A stretch of DNA of 16,639 bases from CAZWSC01 sp964636385 (lineage in GTDB: Bacteria; Eisenbacteria; RBG-16-71-46; CAIMUX01). The position numbers and the translations under genes were made by a program. Below, in pieces: positions 6,157-14,283 of this stretch (the stretch's first letter is position 1; the number at the start of each line of letters is the position of its first letter). Location of the stretch: NCBI GenBank assembly GCA_964636385.1, contig CAZWSC010000056.1:1-16639 (forward strand). The letters run 5' to 3'. The notes beneath the pieces are model-generated. The model saw only the letters and a list, made by a program, of their open reading frames with translations. It searched no databases and had not been told where the DNA came from.

Positions 6157-7401
6157 TCAGCGGAGGTCGAACGGCACCGCGACGCACCGCTCATTCAGCC
6201 GGACCACCTCCGTTCCGCCGTAGATGATGAGCCCCGCGGTTGCTGCATCTCCCACGGTCTCCTGGAAGATGCTGATCGATCGCGCGTCCCGGGGCCGGAT
6301 CTGGCTCGAGGCCTTGACCTCAATCGGGAAGAGGGCGCCATCCTTCTCGATGATGAGATCCACCTCGGCTCCACTGTGCTGGCGGTAGTGTGAAAGCGCC
6401 GGGACAAGTGACAGCTGCTGGATCTGCTTGTGGCACTCCGTGACCACAAGGGTCTCGAACAGTGCCCCGAAGGCAGGGTGGCCCTGCACCGCGGCCGGGG
6501 AGGAAAGGCGCAGCAGGTAGGAGGCCAGGCCGGTATCCGCGAGGTAGCCCTTTGGCCTGCTGCTGAGCCGCTTGACGGTGTTCATCGAGAACGCCGGGAC
6601 CTCGAGCCACTGGTAGCTGCTTCGCAACACACTCACCCATCGCTTGGCGGCAGGCGCAGAGAGCCCGATGTCGCGGCCAAGCTGGTTGTAGTTGCACTCC
6701 TGCGCCGTCAACGCCGCACACAGTGAGAGGAAGGCGGAGAACTGGGTCTCATCGCGGACATACAGCATCCTGCGGACATCCCGCTGAAGGTAGGTTGCGA
6801 CGTAGCCCTGCATCCATCCAGGGATCACGTCGTCCGAAAGCACCTGTACTCCGGGGAACCCTCCCCGCCATATCCGCTGTGTCGCCGAGTACCCCAGGGC
6901 CTTTCTGGAGTACAGTTGCCTGATGGCCTCTTCCGCATCGTGCGCCGCGACGCCGAGCCACTCATTCAGCCAGCAGGGACCTTCCAGACTCTCCATCTCC
7001 TGAAAGCAGAATGCCGGCAACTCCAGTATTGCGACCCGGCCCGCCAGCGACTCTGCCAGGTCACGCATGACCTGCCACTGCTGCGAGCCGGTCACCAGGT
7101 ACATCCCGGGTCGACGCTCGCGGTCGATGTATCGCTTCAATGCCGGGACGAGTTCTGGGACATACTGGATCTCGTCGAGGATCAGAGGCGGTGCGTTGTT
7201 CCGCAGGAAGAGGTCGGGATCCTCTCTGACGCCGTAGAGATCCTGAACGGGGTCGAACACGAACGTACGGCAGCGTTCCCCAAAGAGCTCAGCCAGCAGC
7301 GTGCTCTTGCCGACCTGCCTCGCCCCGCTCACCAGGGTGCAGGGAAAGGACTCAGCATATGATCTGAGCTTTGATTCGATCAGTCTGCTGTGATATTTCA
7401 C
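6157..7401 (-). CDS. AAA ATPase with C-terminal DUF4143 nuclease-like domain
   Basis: The 414-aa protein belongs to the large AAA_14/DUF4143 family, whose biological role is poorly defined. Walker A is GARQVGKST (26-34) and Walker B is LILDE (73-77). A sensor-1-like LVTGSQQ follows. The middle part is helical or winged-helix-like (about 225-300). The C-terminal DUF4143 domain has HSGAEVDLIIE...FPIEVKAS, in which Asp348, Glu361 and Lys363 form a PD-(D/E)XK-type signature. The start is a GTG at 7401: the N-terminus MKYHSRLIESKL is where family members begin, and no upstream ATG is available. It is convergent with the RseC-family gene and divergent from the peptidase. Single genes of this family are scattered in many genomes and often spread horizontally. 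Base composition resembles its neighbours, so I see no direct sign of recent transfer. Confidence 0.85.
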   Translation of the reverse strand: MKYHSRLIESKLRSYAESFPCTLVSGARQVGKSTLLAELFGERCRTFVFDPVQDLYGVREDPDLFLRNNAPPLILDEIQYVPELVPALKRYIDRERRPGMYLVTGSQQWQVMRDLAESLAGRVAILELPAFCFQEMESLEGPCWLNEWLGVAAHDAEEAIRQLYSRKALGYSATQRIWRGGFPGVQVLSDDVIPGWMQGYVATYLQRDVRRMLYVRDETQFSAFLSLCAALTAQECNYNQLGRDIGLSAPAAKRWVSVLRSSYQWLEVPAFSMNTVKRLSSRPKGYLADTGLASYLLRLSSPAAVQGHPAFGALFETLVVTECHKQIQQLSLVPALSHYRQHSGAEVDLIIEKDGALFPIEVKASSQIRPRDARSISIFQETVGDAATAGLIIYGGTEVVRLNERCVAVPFDLR

Positions 7402-7514
7402 CCTAACAAAGTAACATGGCAGTTCTCAAAATCAAGTCGATTCCGTCATGCCGGACCCGGAGCTCAGCCAGGTCTCGGCCAAGCCCATAGATTATCAGCA
7501 ACCTGACCCGTCGT

Positions 7515-7543
7515 TTGACTGATTCCGCCATTTCTGACACAAT
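7515..7543 (+). promoter_or_regulatory. Candidate sigma-70 promoter of the M14 peptidase
   Basis: TTGACT (7515-7520, 5/6) and CACAAT (7538-7543, 4/6) are separated by 17 nt. This gives a leader of about 70 nt before the ATG at 7623. It lies in the 221-bp gap between the divergent ATPase and peptidase genes. Confidence 0.45.
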
Positions 7544-7622
7544 GGAGCCATCGCCATTCTCCGTGGGCGGTTGCGGACACGGGCCGTGCCGTCCATCACA
7601 CCGCTTTCGCCTGGAGGATCCC

Positions 7623-10274
7623 ATGCGCCGGCTCATCTTCGCCTCTGTCACCCTTGCAGCGCTGTGCCTGCTGCCCCTGCTGGACCTGGCAGTATTGCCA
7701 CTCGACACCGCATCTGCCGACACCGATTCGGCACGCGCTGCCGGGGAGTTTCTCCAGACCGAGAGGTACTCGCTGGTACGAGTCTTCTTCGAGGGGATCG
7801 ACGACGCCGCCTTCCTGGCGGAAAACCCTGATCTCGACGTGGCCAGTGTGAAGCCCGGCGTGGGGGCGGAGATCATCGCCACACCGGCCACACTCGACAT
7901 GCTGCTATCCAGGAGCCTTCAGATGGAGATCGTCCACGACGACCTCGCCGCCTACTACGCCTCGCGTCTCGACGACAGGGGCGGCAACTTCGGCGGATGG
8001 CACACCTACAGCCAGAACATCGCCTACCTGGACAGCCTGCGCCTCGTCTACCCGCAGCAGATCTCGGCCAAGTGGTCGATCGGGCAGACGCACCTGAACA
8101 ACGACATCTGGTGCGTTCGCCTGTCCAGCAATCCCGACGTCGCCCAACCCGACAAGCCCGAGGTGCTGCTCATCACGATGCTTCACGCGCGCGAGATAAT
8201 GTCCGGGGACTTCGGGATCATGTTCGCCGACTACCTCTGCAGCAACTACGGAACCGACCCTGTCGTGACCTGGCTCATGGACAACCGCGAGCTATACATA
8301 GTGTCGATCGCGAACCCGGACGGGGTCCTCTACAACGAGCAGACCAACCCGGCCGGGGGCGGCATGTGGCGGAAGAACCGCCGCAACAACGGCGGCGGTG
8401 TCTTCGGAGTCGACCTGAACCGCAACTTCCCTTACGAGTGGGTCGGTCCGGGCAGCAGCAGCAACCCCTCCAGCGATACCTACCGTGGCCCCGCCCCGGC
8501 AAGCGAGCCCGAGACCCAGGCGCTGATAAACCTGGTCAACAGCCACAACTTCTTCGCGGTACAGGACATGCACACCTACAGCAACCTGACGCTCTATCCA
8601 TGGGGCTACACGACCGACCCGACACCACACGCATCCACCTTCATCCACATGGCCACAATCATGGCTCAGTACAACGGGTATCTCACCGGCCAGCCAGGTG
8701 AGATCCTCTACATCGTCAACGGCGGCTCGATCGACTGGCTCTACGGCGAGGCCTACTCCTTCGCCTTCTGCAACGAAGTCGGCAGCGGGGCCGATGGTTT
8801 CTGGCCTCCGATCAACCGGCGCGAGGAGCTGTTCCAGGACAACGTCTGGCCCATGCTCTACCTGATGATGGCCGCCGGCGCCTACGCCGATGTCACTGAC
8901 GCTGTGGCCACCGACAGCGAGGGCGGCCTACTGGAGCCCGGTGACAGCGGGCTTCTGAGTTTCAAGGTTGCCAACCATGGCGTGACCGAAGGGCTCTCCG
9001 GCGCGCAGGTGTTCCTGAGCAGCGACGATCCGTACCTGCAACTGGCCGAAGCGTCGCGCAACATCCCATCCATTGATCCCATGGATGAGATCGTCATCGA
9101 CCCGCCGTTCGCATTCACCATCGATGAGGCATGCCCGGATGGCCATCTGGTCACCGTCACGGTCCGGTGCGAGTTCGACGGCGGTGCGATCGACTATCCC
9201 ATCAACTTCATGGTCGGCGAACCCGACACGATCTTCTTCGACGACTTTGCGGCAGGAACCGGGAACTGGACGCTCACCCACCAGTGGGGTCTCACGTCGT
9301 CCAGCTACCACTCCCCACCCAGTTCGCTCACCGACTCTCCTTCAGGCAACTACGGCAACAACTGGAACGCCACCGCGACCCTCAACGGTACATACCAGGC
9401 CAGTGCCCTGAGCTTCTGGCATCGGTACGACATGGAGACCAACTACGATTTCGGCCGCGTCCAGGTCTCGGCCGACGGCAGTGCATGGCAGACCATCGCC
9501 AGCTACACGGGCACCCAGAACAGCTGGCAGAAGGTCACCCTGGACCTCGACCAGTTCGCGGGCCAGGACCTGGAGCTTCGATTCCTGCTGTACACGGACT
9601 GGTGGGTAACCGCGGACGGCTGGTACGTCGACGACGTCACGCTCCTTGGCGCGGGCAACGACAACCAGGCTCCGCCGCCGCCGCCGCTGATCGCTCCCGA
9701 AGATGACGCTGTCATCGAAAACCCGGTGACGCTGGTTGTCGGAAACGTGGATGACCCCGACGGCGGCCCGGTCACCTACGGCTTCCGCGTCTACGGCGAT
9801 CCCCTTCTGACACAGATCATCGCCTCGGCCGACGGTGTGCCGGCGGGTCCGGGGTCGCAGACATCCTGGCAGGTGCCGACACTGGCGGACGGGGCCTACT
9901 GGTGGCGCGCCTACGCGGCTGACGATGAAGAGCGCGGTCTTCTGGGCGAGACACGCGGGTTCGAGGTCAACGCCTCATCTGGGGTCGAACTCCCCGCAAT
10001 GGGACAACCGCGACTGCTTGTACAGGGGCAGGGCAGCGGAAGGATCGAACTCGAGCTCAGCCTGCCGCAGGGTGCCGACGTCGCAGTCAGGATCTACAGC
10101 GCTGACGGGCGCATGGTGCGCGAACTGCACCAGGGGCGTATCGACGCAGGATCCCGGAGTCTTACCTGGGATGGTCGCGACGGCCAGGGCCGCCAGGGCG
10201 CCTCGGGCATCTACCTGGTGCGCGCCACCGTCGGTGACGTGGCCCTGACCGCAAGGGTGGTGCTGGTCCGCTGA
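7623..10274 (+). CDS. Secreted multidomain M14 zinc carboxypeptidase with FlgD-like C-terminal domain
   Basis: This 883-aa exported metallopeptidase has a signal peptide at about 1-32. The M14 carboxypeptidase domain (about 90-420) keeps the zinc site: His188 and Glu191 in HARE, and His317 in DMHTYSNLTLYPWGY. It also has the substrate-binding DLNRNFPYEW segment and a likely catalytic Glu385 (FCNEVGSG). An Ig-like or CARDB-like segment follows (423-533), then a MAM-like module of the immune-inhibitor-A type (535-676, ending WYVDDVTLLG). After a run of five prolines (about 684-688) come an Fn3-like module (690-790) and a FlgD-Ig-like tail (about 800-883). I chose the ATG at 7623 because GGAGG (7613-7617) precedes it and the signal peptide starts there; an in-frame TTG at 7515 falls in the promoter. 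Likely role: extracellular or surface protein degradation. The substrate is unknown. Confidence 0.93.
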   Translation: MRRLIFASVTLAALCLLPLLDLAVLPLDTASADTDSARAAGEFLQTERYSLVRVFFEGIDDAAFLAENPDLDVASVKPGVGAEIIATPATLDMLLSRSLQMEIVHDDLAAYYASRLDDRGGNFGGWHTYSQNIAYLDSLRLVYPQQISAKWSIGQTHLNNDIWCVRLSSNPDVAQPDKPEVLLITMLHAREIMSGDFGIMFADYLCSNYGTDPVVTWLMDNRELYIVSIANPDGVLYNEQTNPAGGGMWRKNRRNNGGGVFGVDLNRNFPYEWVGPGSSSNPSSDTYRGPAPASEPETQALINLVNSHNFFAVQDMHTYSNLTLYPWGYTTDPTPHASTFIHMATIMAQYNGYLTGQPGEILYIVNGGSIDWLYGEAYSFAFCNEVGSGADGFWPPINRREELFQDNVWPMLYLMMAAGAYADVTDAVATDSEGGLLEPGDSGLLSFKVANHGVTEGLSGAQVFLSSDDPYLQLAEASRNIPSIDPMDEIVIDPPFAFTIDEACPDGHLVTVTVRCEFDGGAIDYPINFMVGEPDTIFFDDFAAGTGNWTLTHQWGLTSSSYHSPPSSLTDSPSGNYGNNWNATATLNGTYQASALSFWHRYDMETNYDFGRVQVSADGSAWQTIASYTGTQNSWQKVTLDLDQFAGQDLELRFLLYTDWWVTADGWYVDDVTLLGAGNDNQAPPPPPLIAPEDDAVIENPVTLVVGNVDDPDGGPVTYGFRVYGDPLLTQIIASADGVPAGPGSQTSWQVPTLADGAYWWRAYAADDEERGLLGETRGFEVNASSGVELPAMGQPRLLVQGQGSGRIELELSLPQGADVAVRIYSADGRMVRELHQGRIDAGSRSLTWDGRDGQGRQGASGIYLVRATVGDVALTARVVLVR

Positions 10275-10318
10275 TCTGAAACGACCCTGCCGGCGATTCG
10301 ACCCTCTCGATGGGTCAT

Positions 10319-10349
10319 GGGCCGCTCCTCTCCAGGGGGCGGCCCTTTT
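10319..10349 (+). terminator. Intrinsic terminator after the peptidase
   Basis: The stem GGGCCGC (10319-10325) pairs with GCGGCCC (10339-10345) around a 13-nt loop and is followed at once by TTTT (10346-10349). It begins about 45 nt after the peptidase stop. A smaller hairpin, GACCC/GGGTC (10300-10316), lies just before it. Confidence 0.8.
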
Positions 10350-10433
10350 CCGTGTTCCGCCGGCCAGGATGAGCCGGAGAAGGCCGACGGCTCCATGATC
10401 CTGAAATTCTAATTCGACACCCACACAAATGAC

Positions 10434-10462
10434 TTGGCACAATCCAATGTGATGAGCATAAT
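10434..10462 (+). promoter_or_regulatory. Strong sigma-70 promoter of the orphan/DUF2087 cassette
   Basis: The boxes are TTGGCA (10434-10439) and CATAAT (10457-10462), separated by exactly 17 nt and each one mismatch from consensus. This is the best promoter match in the window. It predicts a leader of about 29 nt, with AAAGGGGG (10485-10492) as the ribosome binding site. Confidence 0.7.
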
Positions 10463-10497
10463 CATAACGGCTTTGGTTGGGATGAAAGGGGGCATGT

Positions 10498-10935
10498 ATG
10501 GAGGCAGACCAGATCCTCCGGGACACCTTCCTCGCGCGCATCGATGGGATGGAGGCGGACGCGCACAAGGGGGTCCCACCTGACACCGAAGATCCGATGC
10601 AATCGGTCGACTCGCAGATTCGGCACAATGTGACAGGCGTACTTCGCCGGATGTTCGGTGTCTACTTCGCATACGTCTTCGAAGGGAGGCAGGAGGGACC
10701 GAGACCGATCTGGATCGATCCTTCACTGTCCGGCTCGGCCCAGCTGGACTGTGCCTTTATCGCCTTTGTTGACGATCTCATGGAGCGGTGGTCCGCAAAG
10801 GCCGGGCGCGACGAACTGTTCGGGCGTGACGGCGACTGCCACAAGGAGCGGGTGAAGATCAGCACGGCAATGCGTGTTCGCCAGGCCTTTCAGGAGTGCC
10901 GTGCAGACTCCGCTGCAATGGAGGATTCGCAGTGA
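10498..10935 (+). CDS. Unrecognised 145-aa protein, coupled to DUF2087 regulator
   Basis: I do not recognise this protein. It is acidic, soluble-looking and probably helical. It has no signal peptide, membrane helix or clear metal motif. The middle contains a hydrophobic and aromatic stretch (VLRRMFGVYFAYVFEG). Cysteines are few and scattered. The start is ATG 10498, about 5 nt after AAAGGGGG and 36 nt after a near-consensus -10 box; ATG 10494 is in another frame and is not used. Its TGA overlaps the GTG start of the next gene (GTGA), so the regulator is translated in its wake. This coupling and the strong private promoter make it a real gene rather than a chance frame. It may be the partner or target of the regulator, but no function can be assigned. 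Confidence 0.7.
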   Translation: MEADQILRDTFLARIDGMEADAHKGVPPDTEDPMQSVDSQIRHNVTGVLRRMFGVYFAYVFEGRQEGPRPIWIDPSLSGSAQLDCAFIAFVDDLMERWSAKAGRDELFGRDGDCHKERVKISTAMRVRQAFQECRADSAAMEDSQ

Positions 10936-11501
10936 CACCGGCAGCCGAGACACTGCCCCGCGGCCTAGTCGTCTTCAAGGCGCTTTCGGACCATTCCCGG
11001 CTGCGAATCGTGACGGCGCTGCGCGAGCGGGCCCTCTATGTGGAGCTCATATCGGAACGGCTGAAGCTCTCGCCATCCACCGTAAGCTTTCATCTGAAGA
11101 AACTGGAGGAAGCCGGCCTTGTCCGATCGACCCGCGAGCAATACTACGTGGTCTACAGCCTCGTGGACTCAATGATGGAGCGGCCGATCGGCTCATTCCT
11201 GGAGGTGAGCTCCCGGGAGGCGCGAAACCAGACCTCGAGGGAGGACGCCTACCGCAGGAAGGTGCTCAACAACTTCTTCGCCTACGGCAGGCTGTCGTCG
11301 ATCCCGGTCCAGCGAAAGAAGCGAAGGATCGTGCTGGAGCATCTGGTGGATGGTTTCGAAACGAATCGGGACTACACGGAGAAGGAGGTGAACCTCATCC
11401 TTGCGGAGTACAACGAGGATTTCTGCACCCTCAGGCGCGAGTTCATCTGCGAGAAGCTGATGAGGCGCAAGGGCGGAATCTACCGCCGGATCACAGGTTG
11501 A
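10932..11501 (+). CDS. ArsR-like HTH + DUF2087 transcriptional regulator
   Basis: The 189-aa protein has two parts. An N-terminal ArsR-type winged helix spans about residues 10-75: FKALSDHSRLRIV, then the recognition helix LSPSTVSFHLKKLEEAGLV, then a wing ending YYVVYSLV. A C-terminal DUF2087 domain spans about 105-187: KVLNNFFAYGRLSSIP...RRIVLEHL...YTEKEVNLIL...DFCTLRREFI...GGIYRRI. This fusion is a known arrangement; its ligand is not established. The DUF2087 part is thought to bind nucleic acid or regulate the HTH. I chose the GTG at 10932 because it overlaps the upstream stop as GTGA and sits 7 nt after GGAGG (10920-10924). An ATG at 10896 would lie inside the upstream gene and lacks an RBS. 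Metal-binding cysteines of classical ArsR are absent. It probably autoregulates the cassette promoter at 10434. Confidence 0.88.
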   Translation: MTPAAETLPRGLVVFKALSDHSRLRIVTALRERALYVELISERLKLSPSTVSFHLKKLEEAGLVRSTREQYYVVYSLVDSMMERPIGSFLEVSSREARNQTSREDAYRRKVLNNFFAYGRLSSIPVQRKKRRIVLEHLVDGFETNRDYTEKEVNLILAEYNEDFCTLRREFICEKLMRRKGGIYRRITG

Positions 11502-11555
11502 TCCGGTGGTAGATCAGGACGAAGAACCGGTCGATGCGCAACGAGGCGCAGGCGC

Positions 11556-13091
11556 TCACCGAACCAGCGTGACCCGCTCCACCGCCATGCCCTGCTCCGT
11601 CACGAGCCGGACCATGTAGACACCGGATGCCAGGCCCCGCCCGCGATCATCGCGGCCGTCCCAGATTGCCGAGTGCGATCCTGCAGCGAACTCGCCTGCT
11701 GCCACAACCGCCACCTCCCGTCCCTCGGGATCGTGAACGCTCAGACGGACCGGACCGTGTGAGGGGAGTCCGAATGTCAGCATTGTCTCCCGGGCGAAGG
11801 GATTCGGGGCCCCGCGCAGGATGATACCAGGGAGCACATCAACCGCCAGACCGGGCGCGAACGAAGGCTCCAGGCTGATCGTGACGATATCGACGCCGTT
11901 GTCGCTGAAGCGCGCCTCGACACCGGACCAGCCTCCGTCCACGAGTGGCGGTATGCCAGGCGGCGTCCGGTATACGACCGGCCCACCGTAGTCCAGGGTC
12001 TGTGGATAGAGCGGGTAGTAGTCAGTGCTTCCCCCGCTCCCCGTGACGGCCAGCTCAGCCAGCACAGGGCAGTGTCCGTCGGCATCGGTGTAAACAACCT
12101 CGGCGAAAGCATCGGGCCCTGGAGGCGAAACATCCAGGTCCGTGATTACCGGGAGGGTGTTGGGCCCCGGGTCACTGCCCAGCCCGCGCAGGTGCACAAT
12201 GCCACCCTCGATGCGATCAGCCTCCTGCGGGCCGCCTGTCAGTGTGATGCGCTGTGTGAAAGCTCCGGCCGCAACCCTGGGATCCTGCGGGTCGAACCAG
12301 GCGGAAAATCCAGGGTCGCTGTACAGGTCGTCCAGGAGGCAGGAGAGCATGAGCGTGTTCTCGCCGGGGAACTCCTGGAAGGTGATGTCGCCGATCTGCA
12401 CAAGATCGCTTAGGCCCGTGCCCTCGATCCGGTAGAGGCCCGGGTTGATGATCCCCGATGCGGTATAGGTGTAGAGAAGCGCCCAGACAACATCGGGATC
12501 ATCCTCTGCGGGATCGGTAAGGGCGAAAAGATAGCCGAAGAAGGCAAGACCGCTCACCAGAGGAAACCCCCCGCTGACATTGCGCAGGGTTGCGTACAAA
12601 CGCGTCGATGACAGGCTGACCCGGCATTCCACCAGGTCGAGGTGCGGCCGGCCGAAGATCTCGTCTCCCACCGGATCGTCGGCCAGGAATGTGAGTTGCC
12701 CGGGCACAGGGTTGATGCCATCCGCCAGTCTTACCGGCAGGAGATCGAGCCCGACACCATGCTCGAGGCGGAACCCATACCAGCGGCGGTCACCAACAGG
12801 CCCGGGCACATGGGCCTCCAGGGTCGACGGCCCGTCGATTACACCCACGAGAGGCGATTCCTGAACCGTGCCGTCAAGGTACAGCACCGTGTTCACCAGC
12901 CCTTGCCCCTGCGGGTTCTCCACGCGCACCGTGGCAAGATTGCCCGGCTGAAGCGCGCTGGCGCGGAAGTAGTTCCACAGGGAGTAGCCCTGCGCCTCTG
13001 CGCTCCCGGCAGGCTGTAGAAGGATCAAACCGACCAGTATGACGGCGGGCCGGAACACAGGCAGGTGATTTGCGGAGTTGCGCTTTTGCAT
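11556..13091 (-). CDS. Secreted protein with FlgD-like C-terminal sorting-type domain
   Basis: The 511-aa protein has a signal peptide (about 1-34, ending near SAEA). A long beta-rich middle follows that I cannot assign to a family. An Ig-like segment lies around 365-415 (VITDLDVSPPGPDAFAEVVYTDADG). The last ~85 residues are a FlgD-Ig/T9SS-like domain starting GAPNPFARETMLTFGLP and ending in LVR. That tail closely parallels the C-terminus of the M14 peptidase in this window. The ATG at 13091 is preferred over the longer frame from 13193 because it begins the signal peptide, follows a GGGGAT, and lies 14 nt after the upstream stop. It is the second gene of a two-gene operon with the outer-membrane barrel protein. 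Likely location: cell surface or outer-membrane associated. Confidence 0.8.
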   Translation of the reverse strand: MQKRNSANHLPVFRPAVILVGLILLQPAGSAEAQGYSLWNYFRASALQPGNLATVRVENPQGQGLVNTVLYLDGTVQESPLVGVIDGPSTLEAHVPGPVGDRRWYGFRLEHGVGLDLLPVRLADGINPVPGQLTFLADDPVGDEIFGRPHLDLVECRVSLSSTRLYATLRNVSGGFPLVSGLAFFGYLFALTDPAEDDPDVVWALLYTYTASGIINPGLYRIEGTGLSDLVQIGDITFQEFPGENTLMLSCLLDDLYSDPGFSAWFDPQDPRVAAGAFTQRITLTGGPQEADRIEGGIVHLRGLGSDPGPNTLPVITDLDVSPPGPDAFAEVVYTDADGHCPVLAELAVTGSGGSTDYYPLYPQTLDYGGPVVYRTPPGIPPLVDGGWSGVEARFSDNGVDIVTISLEPSFAPGLAVDVLPGIILRGAPNPFARETMLTFGLPSHGPVRLSVHDPEGREVAVVAAGEFAAGSHSAIWDGRDDRGRGLASGVYMVRLVTEQGMAVERVTLVR

Positions 13092-13105
13092 TGGATCATC
13101 CCCCG

Positions 13106-13957
13106 TCAGAAACAGAACCCCACCATTATGGCATGAGCCTGGTTCCGCAATGGAACCGGATCGTTCTCGATCAGGATCTCGCTGCCGTCCCACGCCGGAA
13201 CATACGCGTATGTCGGAAGGTCCAACCGCTCCAGGCTAAGGGCAAACCTGTACTCCAGCAGAAAGTGCCCACCCGGCATCCGCAGTTCAATGCCCGTCCC
13301 GTACACGAAGGCGAAGTCGAAGATGTCCACCTCGTCCATCGGCGCATCGGCGCTGAGTTGGAGCAACTCTCCCGATTCCTCGTCGATGAGCACTCCGTTC
13401 AGCCGGTACCTGCTGTCCAGCTTCAGCCCGAAGGAGAAGCCGCTCATCGAGTAGATGTCCGCCCGCCTCCCGGGAGGACCACTGTGCAGCCACACGTAAC
13501 GCAGCAGAAACGGCACTTCGAGATAGCTGAAGTCATAGTCTACTTCGAGAGCGGTCGGAATCTCCAGGATCTCCAGCGCGATTATCTGGCGCGAGCCCTT
13601 GTGGAAGTAGCCGACCTCCTGCTGCAGACTGAAGCGACTCGTTACCGGGAACCTGACAAATGCCGAGGCAGCCAGCCCCCTGCGCCACCCGCTGTCGACC
13701 GAGTACGGCAGCCTTGGATCCTCGACCCCCTGGTGCTGGGTCATGCCGATTCCCAGCTTCACGCCCCCTTCGATGCGGGCGAGACCTGTGGAGATTGGGG
13801 GAGTCGCATCAACGGGGTGGGCAGCTTCGACCCCGATCGCAGCGATACAGGAGATCAGGATTGCCGTCGCCATAGCCACCGCCACGGCCGATGAAGCTAC
13901 GACACCCCGCACCGTCGGATTGCCGACAGCACCTGCGAGTGAGTATGTTTTCCGCAT
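13106..13957 (-). CDS. Outer-membrane beta-barrel protein (PorT/PF13568-like)
   Basis: The 283-aa precursor has an N-terminal hydrophobic export signal (about residues 15-45, basic start MRKTYSLAG). It then shows alternating amphipathic strands typical of small outer-membrane barrels. The PF13568-type pattern is visible: GGVKLGIGMTQHQ, GLAASAFVRFPVTSRFSLQQEVGYFHKG, YDFSYLEVPFLLRYVW and MSGFSFGLKLDSRYR. It ends in Phe (MVGFCF), the usual BAM recognition signal. The ATG at 13957 follows AGGAG and starts the signal; the longer in-frame ATG at 14050 adds a low-quality, proline-rich extension. The gene lies 14 nt ahead of the secreted FlgD-tail protein and is divergent from perR. Members of this family in Bacteroidetes-type organisms include secretion-related and structural barrels; the specific role here is unknown. 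Confidence 0.85.
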   Translation of the reverse strand: MRKTYSLAGAVGNPTVRGVVASSAVAVAMATAILISCIAAIGVEAAHPVDATPPISTGLARIEGGVKLGIGMTQHQGVEDPRLPYSVDSGWRRGLAASAFVRFPVTSRFSLQQEVGYFHKGSRQIIALEILEIPTALEVDYDFSYLEVPFLLRYVWLHSGPPGRRADIYSMSGFSFGLKLDSRYRLNGVLIDEESGELLQLSADAPMDEVDIFDFAFVYGTGIELRMPGGHFLLEYRFALSLERLDLPTYAYVPAWDGSEILIENDPVPLRNQAHAIMVGFCF

Positions 13958-14283
13958 GCGAATCCTCTCCTGTGGTCCGTTGTGTAGATGCGCCGGCTGC
14001 CGAGGCCGGGGCCCCGGGCTCATCCCGGCACAGCTCCGGGCAAGAGGCACGGTCGGAGTTCAAGAGCGGAACTCGTGATTTCATCGCCTCTTGTGACTCC
14101 CGCCCCATGGCGCGGTTGACAGTATGCCAGATCCCGGGGTTCTTCCCTACCCGAATCCGGCGCCCTGCACCGCGGGCCGGGGTAGATGCAGTCTTAAGTC
14201 CACTGGGCCGGGATTGGTCCTTGACGGGAGCCCTAAATGTCAGTAGCCTCCCATCTACGAGTCTTTCTTACTTAGGATTACCC
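13958..14283. other. 326-bp divergent intergenic region between barrel-protein operon and perR
   Basis: There is no gene here. It contains the candidate perR promoter (14221-14249), a perfect 12-bp palindrome CCGGGGCCCCGG (14006-14017), and a small hairpin CCGGG/CCCGG (14014-14028) that would lie in the leader of the barrel-protein operon. A TTGACA occurs at 14116-14121 but has no convincing -10 partner. No classical AT-rich PerR box was found by eye. No clear promoter was found for the reverse-strand operon. Confidence 0.6.
14221..14249 (+). promoter_or_regulatory. Candidate sigma-70 promoter of perR-katA
   Basis: TTGACG (14221-14226, 5/6), a 17-nt spacer and TAGCCT (14244-14249, 3/6). The -10 resembles that proposed for rnf (TAGCGT), which may reflect the host's relaxed -10 usage. 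The predicted leader is about 28 nt. Confidence 0.45.

Noticed and set aside
7515..7622. In-frame TTG start 36 codons before the peptidase ATG
   Set aside because: It coincides with the predicted -35 box, lacks an RBS and would bury the signal peptide. GGAGG before 7623 decides the start.
10435..10452. Sigma-54 promoter suggested by TGGCAC
   Set aside because: No GC of the -12 element occurs at the required spacing, while the sigma-70 boxes at 10434-10462 fit well.
13891..14283. Long in-frame N-terminal extension of the Fur-family gene (131 extra residues)
   Set aside because: The extra sequence is low-complexity, overlaps the divergent gene's leader and has no homology-like features. The AGGA-preceded ATG at 14284 gives the standard family N-terminus.
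14150..14283. PerR or Fur operator box
   Set aside because: No stretch resembles the 7-1-7 AT-rich palindrome; only loose half matches near 14262-14280.
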